From: Adineta steineri
Lineage: Eukaryota; Rotifera; Eurotatoria; Adinetida; Adinetidae
Assembly (NCBI GenBank): GCA_905250115.1
Contig: CAJNOI010000004.1
Coordinates: forward strand, 81,110 to 145,109
Reading direction: 5' to 3'
Length of the DNA: 64,000 nt
Position numbers and translations under genes: made by a program. The notes under the pieces are model-generated. The model worked only from the letters and a program-made list of their open reading frames with translations, made no database searches and was not told where the DNA came from. Every line of letters starts with the position of its first letter. Position 1 is the first letter of the stretch. Positions 21,743-32,719 of this stretch are shown here, piece after piece.

Positions 21743-22803
21743 ACGAAAAAATGAAATTCAACAAAAAGAAACAATCTGTATTATATATTGCTTATTTACA
21801 CAAAACCATATAATAAAGATATTTCACAATATTTAGATTTTTATATGAAGTAGAGAAGCTGTAAAAATCGATAGTATTTGAATATAAATGAATTTCTCCA
21901 TTGTAATCAATAATCATACTATACAAACTCAAAAATAATGCATGCACATAGTAATAGAAAATATTCTATAGTACTTCATTGATTTCTAATAAAAATAATA
22001 CATATTTCTTGTTCTGTTAGTTTAAAATCATCTTGACCAGTTCGGTGCACTATTATAAGTTATAGCTGAACTAATACATTGAGTCAATTCGATTATAGTT
22101 GTCAGATGTGATTCTTTTGATTCTGACCCAAAAACTAACCCTCACACAAACACTCTCGTAAATATTTATCTGATATCTTTAAATTTTATCCATTATATAA
22201 TTGTAATTCTTCAACAAGTTTTACAGTATATTTAATGACTATTGTTTCACAATTCTTTCTGTGAATAAAGCATGCATAAATTCGATTCTAAATTTCACAT
22301 TTATTACCAATAAAATCTAAAGAAAGCAATGAATATATGAATAGCGTAAAAAAAGATTAAACGAGTGATAAGGCCGTATTAGTAAAAAAATAAGTTTTGT
22401 CACAGCTACTATGCCGTATGCGTCATCTATACGACAAGATAGAAAGAAACGAAAAAATGTATATGAATAATACCGTAACACTGGCGATAACAAGCATATC
22501 ATAAGGATAAAATTGCGTATACCTGATGAAAATTTTATGACTCATTGACTCACGCAAACGAATATAAATGGGAAAAAAACAAGCAATCCCAAGGAGTCAA
22601 AATCAAATACGTTTCGCTGGATATTTCCAATCTAACGCAAATGTCATGGTTGATTAATTTTATGAATAAATCTATGTTGGAAACACCAAGTTACTTTTAC
22701 AACTATAAAAACAACTGAAATCAGGTACAAAAAACATAAAACAAACTCGCATATTTCTCAATTGTATCGCACAATTGGCAAGTGAGTTTTATTTGATTAG
22801 AAG
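21743..22803. other. Intergenic, nothing recognised
   Basis: About 1 kb between a minus-strand gene and a plus-strand lectin gene. AT-rich, without coding, RNA or repeat signal that I can support. Confidence 0.35.
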
Positions 22804-23175
22804 ATGTATTATTCTTCAAATGCAATGTCAACTCTTGGTAATGCTGTGACTTTACTTCAGGATAAGCGACTTCGTTCTGATAACGGTGCTTATTATGCCG
22901 CAATGCAAGGAGATGGTAATTTTGTCCTGTATACAAAATCTGGAAAAGCTCTTTGGGCTAGTCAGACAAATGGTAAAGGTCACGGTCCTTATCGTTTAGT
23001 GATGCAAGACGATGGTAATTTAGTTCTATATGATATATATGGCACGGCAACGTGGTCATCTAAAACAGATAAAAAAGGAATTAAACCACATCATCTAATT
23101 ATGCAAGATGATGGTAATCTTGTTATCTATGATGGTGATCATAACCAAATGTGGACAACTGGTGCTGATCGTTAA
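22804..23175 (+). CDS. Bulb-type (GNA-like) mannose-binding lectin
   Basis: Single exon, 123 residues. Three beta-prism repeats each carry the mannose-pocket signature QxDxNxVxY: QGDGNFVLY, QDDGNLVLY and QDDGNLVIY, with the LW-S and TWSSKT strands between them. All three pockets keep the Gln, Asp, Asn and Tyr needed for mannose binding. No signal peptide is present, so it is cytosolic or non-classically secreted, like several GNA-type lectins of fish skin and Dictyostelium comitin. The family is common in monocots and bacteria and patchy in animals, so horizontal acquisition is plausible. A GATTAG acceptor lies three bases before the ATG. Confidence 0.9.
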   Translation: MYYSSNAMSTLGNAVTLLQDKRLRSDNGAYYAAMQGDGNFVLYTKSGKALWASQTNGKGHGPYRLVMQDDGNLVLYDIYGTATWSSKTDKKGIKPHHLIMQDDGNLVIYDGDHNQMWTTGADR

Positions 23176-23360
23176 CTAAAAAAGACAATAAACATAAACT
23201 GAATATGTAATCGTTTTTTATTAGTTAATATAAAATAAACCAGAGCTTTCGATACTTCAAGCATCATCGACGGTAGCATGATAATAAACTATAATTGTGT
23301 ATCACTGAAAATACAAATAACAAATACAACAATTAATAGAACACCATAATATATTTTATT

Positions 23361-23480
23361 TGAGGGTGTGGGTGNNNNNNNNNNNNNNNNNNNNNNNNNN
23401 NNNNNNNNNNNNNNNNNNNNNNNNNNNNNNNNNNNNNNNNNNNNNNNNNNNNNNNNNNNNNNNNNNNNNNNNNNCCTCAA
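23361..23480. repeat. Palindromic GGGTG element interrupted by assembly gap
   Basis: The left arm TGAGGGTGTGGGTG ends exactly at the N run, and CCTCAAG resumes right after it, which is the expected far end of the same palindrome. The true length is unknown. Confidence 0.6.
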
Positions 23481-23726
23481 GAAATAGAGAATATTAAATG
23501 AACGGCAAATCTTATGCAACAAGAAGTTATCGATGCTGTTGGAGAACGTCTAGAAAGACCAAGATAGAAACTAGACTTGATTACACTCAAAATTAATTCA
23601 GCTACTGAGAAAAAGAATTATTTTAATAAAACTGATTTGGGTCAGTGGGATTACCTTTTGAACCATGCTGTTAAACAGTTGAGAAAATTTACAGTTACTC
23701 TTACCAATGTAGATTATAGACTTGAA

Positions 23727-23830
23727 TTTGTACGTACTGGAAAAAACCTAGAAGAAGCCGCCTCAGGGTGTGGGTGCGTCGGTAAGAGATAGACACCCAC
23801 ACTACACCCACATCCTCAAAGAAATCCTAA
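23727..23830. repeat. Dispersed repeat, copy 1 (includes palindrome)
   Basis: Closely resembles 41245-41340: both carry TACTGGAAAAAA, CCTAGAAGAAG, a GAGGGTG arm, GGTAAGAGATAGACACCCA and a CACCC arm in the same order and spacing. The palindrome part is 23763-23819. Confidence 0.75.
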
Positions 23831-24386
23831 TTTTACAAAAAGACAAAGTTTGTCATTTTTTTAAAATGAGATAGCACACCTGATAATTAAATTCCCAGAC
23901 ATTCCACTCCGCAAATATTAAAAAATAACAAAAAAGTCATGTGTGAAGATAAAAATGTGATACATCACACATAGTTAGCAGTTAAATAAAAACAAATTGA
24001 GCAAAATAATATTTATTCTTTTTTTTTTCTTTGTGATAAAAGTGCTGTCGACTTTATAGATATTATTGTCAGACCTTTATGAGCTAGATGAAAGTTTTAT
24101 ATTCTTTAAGATTCAGACTGAACGGGTGGAGCTCGATCTGAGACTTTAGATTGAAGCTCGCAATCCATTCAATAAACTCAGACTCAAGTTCGGATGTTTC
24201 TAGTCTTCTCTTCTTTTGTTGGCTTATTTATTTCATTGTACTTAGATTTACTGTAGTCAGCCTCGGTGTATGCCTAAATAAAAGTATATAATCAAAATAG
24301 ATCAGCGTAGTTTTATCGAAGTCTATCGTTAATAAATAGAAAACGTATTAATTTTTGATTCAGATCATTTGAATCAGCGAACAAAA

Positions 24387-25268
24387 ATGAGTGAAGTTTC
24401 TGTCAGTCCACGTCCAATACATGTACGAATGATTCAAAGTAAGCATTAATTCTTGAATTTGATATAATTCTTATTGTTTGAATTTCAGATGGATGGCTCG
24501 AATCAAATTTTGATATCACATATCCATTAGAATTAAGAGGAATCATTAGTGAAACTGAGTACCAAGAATCAATTAATAAAATTAATCGTGCTATACAGGT
24601 CAACAAAGTTCTAACAATTTTTTGCACCATTATGATGTGCACCGTTATTGGGACAATATGTTCTATAATTGCTTTGCTTCGAGTAAAATCCAGACGAATG
24701 GAACGATTGAAAGAAGCTGTTGCTGAAGAATCATCGAAATATTCTTCTAGATCGCCAATACCATGTCGCTGGAGATTAGATTTGACTGAACATTTTCTTC
24801 CAGAACGTACCCCGTTGACAGTTATTTGTGTAAGTATCCTTTTCATTTTATCAGAATGTAGAAGGGTAAATCGTCTTTTTAACAACATAGCCATGTCAGC
24901 ACTCTCATTACAGAAGTAGCATTGTGCAATAACTATCGATAGGAAGTCAGGGTCTCGACAGCAGAGCATCTTTTGCATTATCGAAAACCAGATAAACTGC
25001 TTTACAGTTTAGTTGAATCTATGATTCGTTATTTTAATATGTATTTTAGATAGCGATAGATATTGTTCGTGATGATGCTGATGAAAATAGAAGTGTAATG
25101 GATCCTTCGAATCAAGTTATTTCGCAACCAGAAACACCCTATACAGAACAAAACAACAATGCACCTCCACCGTATTCTACAGGATCTTGTTCTCATTGTG
25201 GCACAGCAAGACAAGATGTTGCAGCTAAATTCTGTTTATCTTGTGGACACGCACACGATAAATACTGA
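24387..25268 (+). CDS. Erf4/GOLGA7-like protein with C-terminal zinc ribbon
   Basis: Three exons (24387-24438, 24489-24829, 25050-25268) give 203 residues. Residues 18-50 (FDITYPLELRGIISETEYQ..INKINRAI) match the start of the Golgin-7/Erf4 domain found in subunits of DHHC palmitoyl-transferases. A hydrophobic segment (VLTIFCTIMMCTVIGTICSI) and LPERTPLTVICIAIDIV fit the rest of that domain. The last 30 residues add a zinc ribbon (CSHCGTARQDVAAKFCLSCG) after a Pro/Gln linker, not known to me from GOLGA7. The family assignment is moderate. A palindromic GGGTG element starts seven bases past the stop codon. Confidence 0.6.
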
Positions 25269-25274
25269 ATATTG

Positions 25275-25318
25275 ACGGTGTGGGTGCGGATTTCGATAGA
25301 TTCAATACCCACACCCTG
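25275..25318. repeat. Palindromic GGGTG element
   Basis: Arms ACGGTGTGGGTG and CACCCTGCAG/CCCACACCCT flank about 20 bp. It sits directly 3' of the Erf4-like gene and could fold as a hairpin in its 3' UTR. Confidence 0.7.
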
Positions 25319-25649
25319 CAGGGCTTTTGGTCCGTACTGTAGCTTAATTTCTTTTAATCAGCTTTTTGTTATTAAATTGAACTAAACGTGACATTCACAG
25401 TGGAAAATATAAAGGCTCATTGAATGTGTCGCAATTTGGGATGAGGATCTTCTTTTCATTCTTGATACTCATCGTCACTTACACCCACATTATCTAAAAT
25501 GCAAGGTAGGTTTATTTTCTGAAGAAGGTGTGATGGCGAAACATGTTTCGACCTTGTTCTAGAATCTTATCAAATTATTTACCAACATAATTTAATATAG
25601 TCCAAATCAGTTCCGAACTACATTGCTATTGTAGACAAATAATCTATAG

Positions 25650-25713
25650 TGTGTGGGTGTGGATGGATGTATAGGTATTATATTCATCACTCACGCACAC
25701 CCATACTCTCAAG
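25650..25713. repeat. Palindromic GGGTG element
   Basis: Left arm GTGTGTGGGTGTGG, right arm CACGCACACCCATACTCTCA, about 30 bp between. It lies in the 600-bp spacer between the Erf4-like gene and the 3' end of the helicase gene. Confidence 0.7.
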
Positions 25714-25867
25714 ATAGCTTAAGAACCATATTTATTCCAGATTAAATGAACTTTACAACAACAAAAAAAAACTTCGCTTGCAATTAGTTCAATCGATCGG
25801 TATATACTGTAATAAAAATCTGATCAGCAAGCCGAGGTAGATCGATTTGTAGTTGAGGATATTGCGT

Positions 25868-28800
25868 TTACATCTCAGTGCGCTTTGGATCAAGGTCTTC
25901 TGCATGACGACATGGATGCAATCGTTCAAGCAAATAACGACCCCCAGGCAATTTTATAATGGACATTGCAATAAAGTAAGGATTGCTAGCGGGTCGCTGG
26001 ACTAAAGCACTCGTTTCAATTATACGTGCGTCAATATGAGTTGCACGCATACGTGCACTTGCAGTAGGTACTTGTGGCTTGAGCAGAGACCCATAGTGTT
26101 CAGGAAAATGCTTGTATAAATTTATTCCGATGATATCACTCTCGTTTGCTTCTGATACCGAACGAGGATTGAGTTGCCAGCTTGACTTTTCAATTGTTTT
26201 AATTGAAGCATTCGACACATTCTCAACAATATTTAAGATCTTGTTGTTTAGTAAATGTGTTGTACTATATGCTGCCCGACATGGTCGACATATATTACCT
26301 TTGTTGCAACTCTTATGACACGTTGGACACATACGTGCAGTCGGATCAAGAATGCCTATACTACGCCATTTATTATAAGTAGAAGCGAAATAGAGCAAAT
26401 CGCTTTCGTACTCTTTAGCATTGTTAGTGACACGAGTCCGAATAGTATCCCTCTCTTCATCTGTATTACCCACTAAAAATACGGAACCCGGTGCTGTTAA
26501 AATGGCGACAATGACTGCTGCTAACTCGAGAATGGGACCATGTTCGACATAAGCATCAACAAAAAAGGCACTGAAACGAGGACTGAGATTGAGTTTGACG
26601 AAAAGTTCACCTCGTAGAGTAATATCATAGTTTTCAGTAATGCAAGATAGATCTTTTAAAATCTTTAATGACGATTGAATAATAGTTGAGGCAGGCGGAT
26701 CAATAAAGGGGAATGCCAGTGGATCGAGTTGTAAATGGATAAGCTGTAGGATAACAAGATCAAGTGAAGATCGAAGAATTGCTGGTTCAATATCAGCACG
26801 AATCAATGTATCTTCGTTATAGAGACGTACACAGTAACCTGGTGCTGTTCGTCCTGCTCTTCCTTTACGCTGATCAGCAGATGCCTTAGAAATTGAAGTT
26901 GTTTGAATCACTGTACAACGAAGAACTTCATCCACATTAGCTTCTTTGGCTAAGCCAGAATCTATGACAAGACGAGTATTTTTTATTGTTAATGACGTTT
27001 CAGCAACATTCGTACAGAAAACTACCATTCGACGTTCCCCATTTATACCTTCATCGAACTGAAGTACTTGATCTTGTTCTTCTGATGAGAGAGCAGCATA
27101 CAATGGAAAGGGAAAACACTTGTCTGGTAAGTTAACTTTAAAAAGCTCCATGGCACGTTCGATTTCACGTTGTCCAGGAAGAAATACCAATGTAGTCCCT
27201 TGATGTTCATTATATAGTCGACGTAGAGTATTAACCGCATGCTCCTCCACAGAACCATCTGCTTTGGGAAGGTATTCGATAATAACGTCGTAAACACGAC
27301 CTGGAACATTAAGCGGTTGAGAATCCGATCGTTTAAAAAATTCCAAAAATTTCCTAGGATTAATAGTTGCTGAAGAGATGACAACGTAGAAATCTGTAGG
27401 TCGTGTCTTTAGTAATAGTTTTGCAATACCCATAACAATGTCTGTGTTTAATGAACGTTCATGAGCTTCATCGATAATCAACACTCGTACATTGCTTAAT
27501 TGTCTATCTTCTGTACTTTCTTGTATTAACGCGCCATCTGTCATAAAGAGAATATCTGTTCCTGGAACTCGGTTATTCTCGCTCATAGTATTCGTTAAAC
27601 CTATTCGATAGCCAACTGATCGACCCATCGCCATACCATCATATTCATTGGCCACACGGCGGGCTAGAGAAACTGCTGCAATTACTCGCGGTTGAGTACA
27701 AATAACTAGTCCGCCGAAGTATTCAGCGGCATATTGTGGTAGTTGTGTACTTTTACCACTGCCTGTCTCTGCTGTGACCACAAGTACCCGTTCTTCTTTT
27801 AATCGTCGACAAAACTCATCTTTAGAGGAAAAGATAGGCAGTTGGGCTTGCCTTCGTTCAAGATCACGTTCTTCTACAGATTTCAGTAGTCGTGGTAGCG
27901 ATCTTTCATTACTGGAGATCTCTTGATTTGAAGATAAACTGCGATCAGCGGGATGAGATGTACGAGGACAAGCTGCATCCACACACCTAATACCTGCTTC
28001 GCATGGATCCCATTCGATAGGATGCAAAGATTCACAATAGAAATTTCCACATGTGGCGCCTTCATGACATCGAGTCAATCGATTTGGAGGATGGTTTTCT
28101 TCACACATATAATCAGTACATTCTATGCCATGTGAACACGCTTGCCATTCAGATGGATGTAATCGCTGACATTTCGAGTTGTAACAATGTCTGCCATCCA
28201 TACATTCTTTCTCCCGTTTCTTTGGATGCCACGCTTGGCATAATAATACACAACAATGGGCGCCTTCAGGACATCCTAATATCCCTGGCAAAGGATGTAA
28301 AAAATTACAAGGAGAAGCATCGCACTGATGCCCATTGAGACATGGATTTGTTCGACCAACTGGATGATTGGCTTTACAATAAAAAATTTCACAATCTGCA
28401 CCATCCTCACAAGCATCCCACCCAAGTGGATGATTATATTCACACTTAGCGTTGCGACACTGGAATCCATCTTGACAATCGACTAGTTGTGATGAAATTT
28501 GATTGTCTTCAAATAAAGAACAAACAAGAGATGAAATAGATTCAGATCATCCACTGTATCACAGATACACATTGCATTCTCTCGTCTCCAAAAACTTCTG
28601 AGATGTAGTTACACAAAACGTTAATAAACTTTCAACAATAATGAATATCTAACAAGAGATCTACTGTCCATTTCAAAATAGAAGATGGGTGAAAAAAACT
28701 GTAATAACTCCGGAACTGAAGAGGCTAGCAAGTAGGGGTGTTATTTTATCTTTACTTTATAAATAAAGATAAAGATTTTACTTTATCTTGATTTCATAAA

Positions 28801-29621
28801 GAATAAAGATATATTTTTTCATGCACCAAGTACATATGCAAATACTCTGTATAACAGCAGGATAGATTTATTAATGCTCTTTTTTTTATCATTATCATAA
28901 TTTCCATATGCCATATCATCAAAAAAAAGGATCATACAAGAAACGATATATACGAAAAATGCTGTTCTATAATATAGCTAGCTATACAATATCATGATTT
29001 TTTGTGAGCTACTTTAAGAAAATTAAAAAGTACGTTTCGATAGAAACTTTATTTTATCTTTATCTTCGAAAATAAAGAAAAACTTTATATTTATTTTGTA
29101 AATATAAAGATTCACTTTATTTCTTTATCGTTATTTTTAAAATAAAGATTATCTGTATTCTTTATAAGATAAAGTAACACCCCTACTTGAACTCACACTC
29201 AACTCCTAGCATTAAAGAAGTTTAACGTCTTAATAATATTTTTCCATTACTATCGTATAATAAAAATCTTATTTAGGTTTCAACAAAAAAAAGAATTCAA
29301 GTATGGGAACAGTATAATATAAATAGATTACTACTTACTTGTGGACATCGATGCTGGTCGTCGACGAACCAAATTGGGTGGTGTAGAGACAGCCTTGCAC
29401 TTTATCGTTGCATTGAGAATTCGTGTTTTGTTCCATCTTTGTACGAATTTGTTTGCATCCTCTTCCATCATGAAGCCGTTTACTTTTGCATAAGTAGTGG
29501 GTCCTTCCTGATTTTGTGGAATGAAAATATCATCTTCGGAAATGCCGAACTTTTTAGCTAGTTGTTCACTTGTGATATGTTGTGGTAGATAAGTAATCTT
29601 TACAAACCATGGTGTAGCCAT
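25868..29621 (-). CDS. RRM + eight CCCH fingers + DEAH-box RNA helicase
   Basis: Exon 1 is 29621-29339 and exon 2 is 28506-25868 (an alternative acceptor 21 bases on keeps the frame), giving about 973 residues. Exon 1 is RRM-like (FVKITYLPQHITSEQLAKKF). Exon 2 opens with eight tandem units of pattern C-x4-C-x4/5-C-x3/4-H-P (such as CHEGATCGNFYCESLHP), each about 23 residues. The helicase core then shows motif I (TAETGSGKST), Ia (TQPRVIAA), II (DEAH), III (SAT), V (TNVAETSLTI) and VI (QRKGRAGR). A further zinc cluster (CPTCHKSCNKGNICRPC) lies in the C-terminal third. All ATPase motifs are intact, so 3'-5' RNA helicase activity is expected. The RNA target is unknown. The intron carries a MITE. 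Confidence 0.85.
28731..29192. mobile_element. MITE-like element with long terminal inverted repeats
   Basis: Left end CAAGTAGGGGTGTTATTTTA and right end AGTAACACCCCTACTTG are inverted copies. The similarity continues inward as TTTATCTTTA-rich arms on both sides of a short centre. No coding capacity is present. No clear target-site duplication is seen. It lies in the intron between the RRM exon and the helicase exon. Confidence 0.75.
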
Positions 29622-30045
29622 TGTCTATTTTGTTTTGTATTAGGTCAAACAGAGAATAAAATAATACTACAAATAGAAGAGATGATAAGTCTTTATTAGA
29701 AGTGGTTCGATATTCGACTTTTCTATTGATCACATTACTTAGTGTGGTGAAGTAGATTATTTCCTTTATTCTGACGCTAAGACATATGTAGATACGACTG
29801 TTTTGCTCACCTTTACTATCACGACTAGTTGAAAACTCTACTGAATCGATAAGTATTCGAATTCATCTTCAGTCTTTACATCTATCCACTGAAAGACAAA
29901 AAAATAACACGACACTTAGTACTTACTACTAACTTATAAAATAATTTCCTTCTTTTTGTACGATAGTGACAATAGTTATTTCTGAGAAAGAAAATGTAAT
30001 AATGAGAGTGAAAAATATTCCTTCCGATATTGAGAATATAAGAGC

Positions 30046-30335
30046 GATGATAGACAAGTTTTTTCTGGAAAAAAGTGTAACAACAGGAACAAAAAACAAT
30101 TTTTACAGGAGGTAAAATGCATGAATGATGATAGACAAGTTATTTTTCTGGGAAAGAGTCTGTAAGAATGGGAATCAATGAATTTTTTTTCCTGGAAGGA
30201 GAATGCAGAAATGAATGCAACAAAATTTTTCCAGCCAGAAGCATATAATTATGATAATGAACAAATTTTTTCCGGGAAAAAAGTGCAACAATAGAAACAA
30301 AAAACAATGTTTTCAGGAGGTAGAATGCAGGAATG
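30046..30335. repeat. Degenerate tandem repeat, about 3 units
   Basis: Units begin with GATAGACAAGTT or AATGAACAAATT, continue TTTTCTGGAAAAAAGTG, AACAAAAAACAA and end CAGGAGGTAAAATGCA. Spacing is roughly 80-110 bases. Confidence 0.6.
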
Positions 30336-30730
30336 AGATTAAGATGTGTACGCAGAAAATACCTGCATGTTTTTCTCACATCCTGGAACCAAAAACACAA
30401 GGAATTCTCTCAGGATCTTTGCCAAATTCTCAATGATATAGAACGGAGATACCATTTAGAAGTCATACGAAATACGACTCATTTTTTAAATTGATTAAAC
30501 TCTTCTTATCATATACATTTTGACTTTGTCATTAAAAGCTGGAAAGAAAAGAGTTCAATTTGAAGCACAGTTTGTTTGATTGATCGTGTTACGATAGCTC
30601 GGATGTTCATGCAGATTAGTTTAACTTATAAGAAACTGAAGACTTGAAATTGGCTGGGTCATTCTTCTATGTCAGATGAGTCCCTTTTTTTCCCGTATAT
30701 GTTCGCTACTTCTTAGGATTCTACCATATT

Positions 30731-30899
30731 TAGGTAGATCTTGAAAAACTACACATACTACGTTCAAACAGACTGTGGAAAAGTACAGGTACTATGTTCA
30801 GATAGGTCTTAAAAAACCAGGATATTATGTCTAGATAGGCCTTTAAAAGTTTATAAGCAGTACGTCCATATAGACCTTGGGAGAGTACCGTGTTCATAG
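30731..30899. repeat. Degenerate tandem repeat, about 5 units of 35 bp
   Basis: Successive units share AGGT/CTTGAAAAAC and TACTACGTTCAAA or TACTATGTTCAGAT with point differences. It is an old minisatellite. Confidence 0.6.
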
Positions 30900-32719
30900 A
30901 AGGAGGGCAGAAAGTAGGTTGAATGATGGCAAAGTAAGAACTGTAGTGTGATCAGCTAGTTTTTTTTATATGAAGTGAGCTATATTGCTTTGGCTGACAT
31001 GTTTGGCTCACTTCCCATAGCCACTAGACTGTGAGTATTGATGAGAAATATGTTGTATTACTTATTCGTCGTTCTCACTCAAATACGCACCTATTAAAAA
31101 AACTCGTCTGTTTAAGTTGTTTTTGTGAATGGCTTGAGCAAAGAAATATACGACAGAAAAGATTTTTTGTATTTATTTGCACACATGTCTTTTCTTTTCT
31201 CATTATTGTGGGTATTTGGGGATTGAGAAAGAATTTTTAATGATTTCATATTAATACTTTATAGTATAAACTATTTTTCACTGCATTTGCGTTTGAAAAG
31301 CACTGACACAATTCAAAATGTTTCTATAGCACCTATCAAACCATTTGTTCTCACGCTCTCTTAGTGACTATTATCAATATATATTGTTGAGCACAAAAAT
31401 TCGGTTATATTTTATGTGTAACTATGCAAATGATTGTTAGTTTCAATAACTGTTACATCAATATTATCGAGTTACTATGAAACTTTCGTTTAAAGCAAAG
31501 AATTACTCACCTGGTAAAGGTCGAAACAATACGCAAGTGTTAGTACGATTTTAACGAAGAGGTAAGAGCAAGAAAAAGTTGTTTTTTCTTTTGTGTTCTT
31601 TATTCAGATTACGGCTGTTTATATAAGGAACTTAAGTCAACAGACGAGAGAAAAACCCAATGACGCATGCAGCCAGACATGCAAAATCTACCTGTGTGGG
31701 TGATCGCTCGATTGGGTATATTTCTTGAAAGAATATTTTCCCTCTGTGGAAAATTTTACATCATCATATGTATGCACATACGTTCTTCTTCTTGTTCTTC
31801 CTATTGTTGTCAGAAATGCGTCATGGGTTTTTTCTTTCTGTTATGTTAATGTATGTAATGAAATTTTTCTTTTCTTGGACTTCCCTTTACTTCAGATCAT
31901 TTTATGTTTTCTCCTTCTTTTTCATCATATATAGAATTTGATTATCATATACATTTTTTTTGTTATGCTTGTATATATGGTCGTTAAATTATTGGGTGGG
32001 CGTGGTTGTGTATGGATAAGAAGAATATTTACACCATTCGATACATTTCTCTTGCCGTTTGAAAGAAAAATTGAGAATAACTATATCACACTTTTATTAA
32101 TAAAATCTAATTTAATAAGAAACCATATGAACTCACAGTGTGAGTGTAGGTGAATGTTGAATATATTACCTTTATTCATTTGTCTGTTCTTCACTAGATA
32201 ATTCATTATGTTTTGTGACATGAAATTGTGAGGCTCAATAATGTGACAAATCTTTGTTTCGTTGTGTGCTTAGCAACAATCACTTACGCTTTCGTTTGTT
32301 TTCTCTTTTTCTCTGTCTCTTTTTATCGGTTTTTACTTCTATGACATTTTTTATTCTTCACTTTCTTATTTTACTATAACTATCTTTTGGTATCGTCTTA
32401 TATGGACATTTACAACTCCTCTCGTCTAAAAAACAACCAGTGGAAAAGTGTTTGACTAATTATATATCGCTTCATTTTTCAACAGTTATAGCGGGTGTTT
32501 CTAAAAGCGTTTCAGATCGGCAGAGTAAATTTTTCCAATGAAAAATAAACAGAAAAAGAAAGAAGAAAAATAAATAATAATAGAAACAGAGAATGCCATT
32601 CTTTCATTGCTTTTTATATTTTTTTTCACCACAATATATAAATACCTTTACATATAAAACTATTGCGTGCGTCTTATAACGAACATACAACAAAAAGAAG
32701 TATAGAACATCAACAAAGG

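Larger units (their letters stand above)
23176..24386. other. Intergenic with gap and repeats
   Basis: Contains a 100-base run of N (23375-23474), two GGGTG-type palindromes and a coding-like fragment at 23500-23792 (WDYLLNHAVKQLRKFTVTLT) with stops upstream and no recognisable family, probably a relic. Confidence 0.5.
29622..32719. other. Long intergenic region with two minisatellites
   Basis: About 3.1 kb upstream of two divergent genes. Apart from the tandem repeats listed separately, it holds only short open frames without recognisable domains. Confidence 0.45.

Noticed and set aside
24403..24978. 191-codon minus-strand open frame
   Set aside because: Overlaps exons 1-2 of the Erf4-like gene, crosses its intron and shows no domain.
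28276..28470. Minus-strand open frame beside the helicase start
   Set aside because: It is another frame of the CCCH-finger exon; the zinc-finger frame itself is open there.
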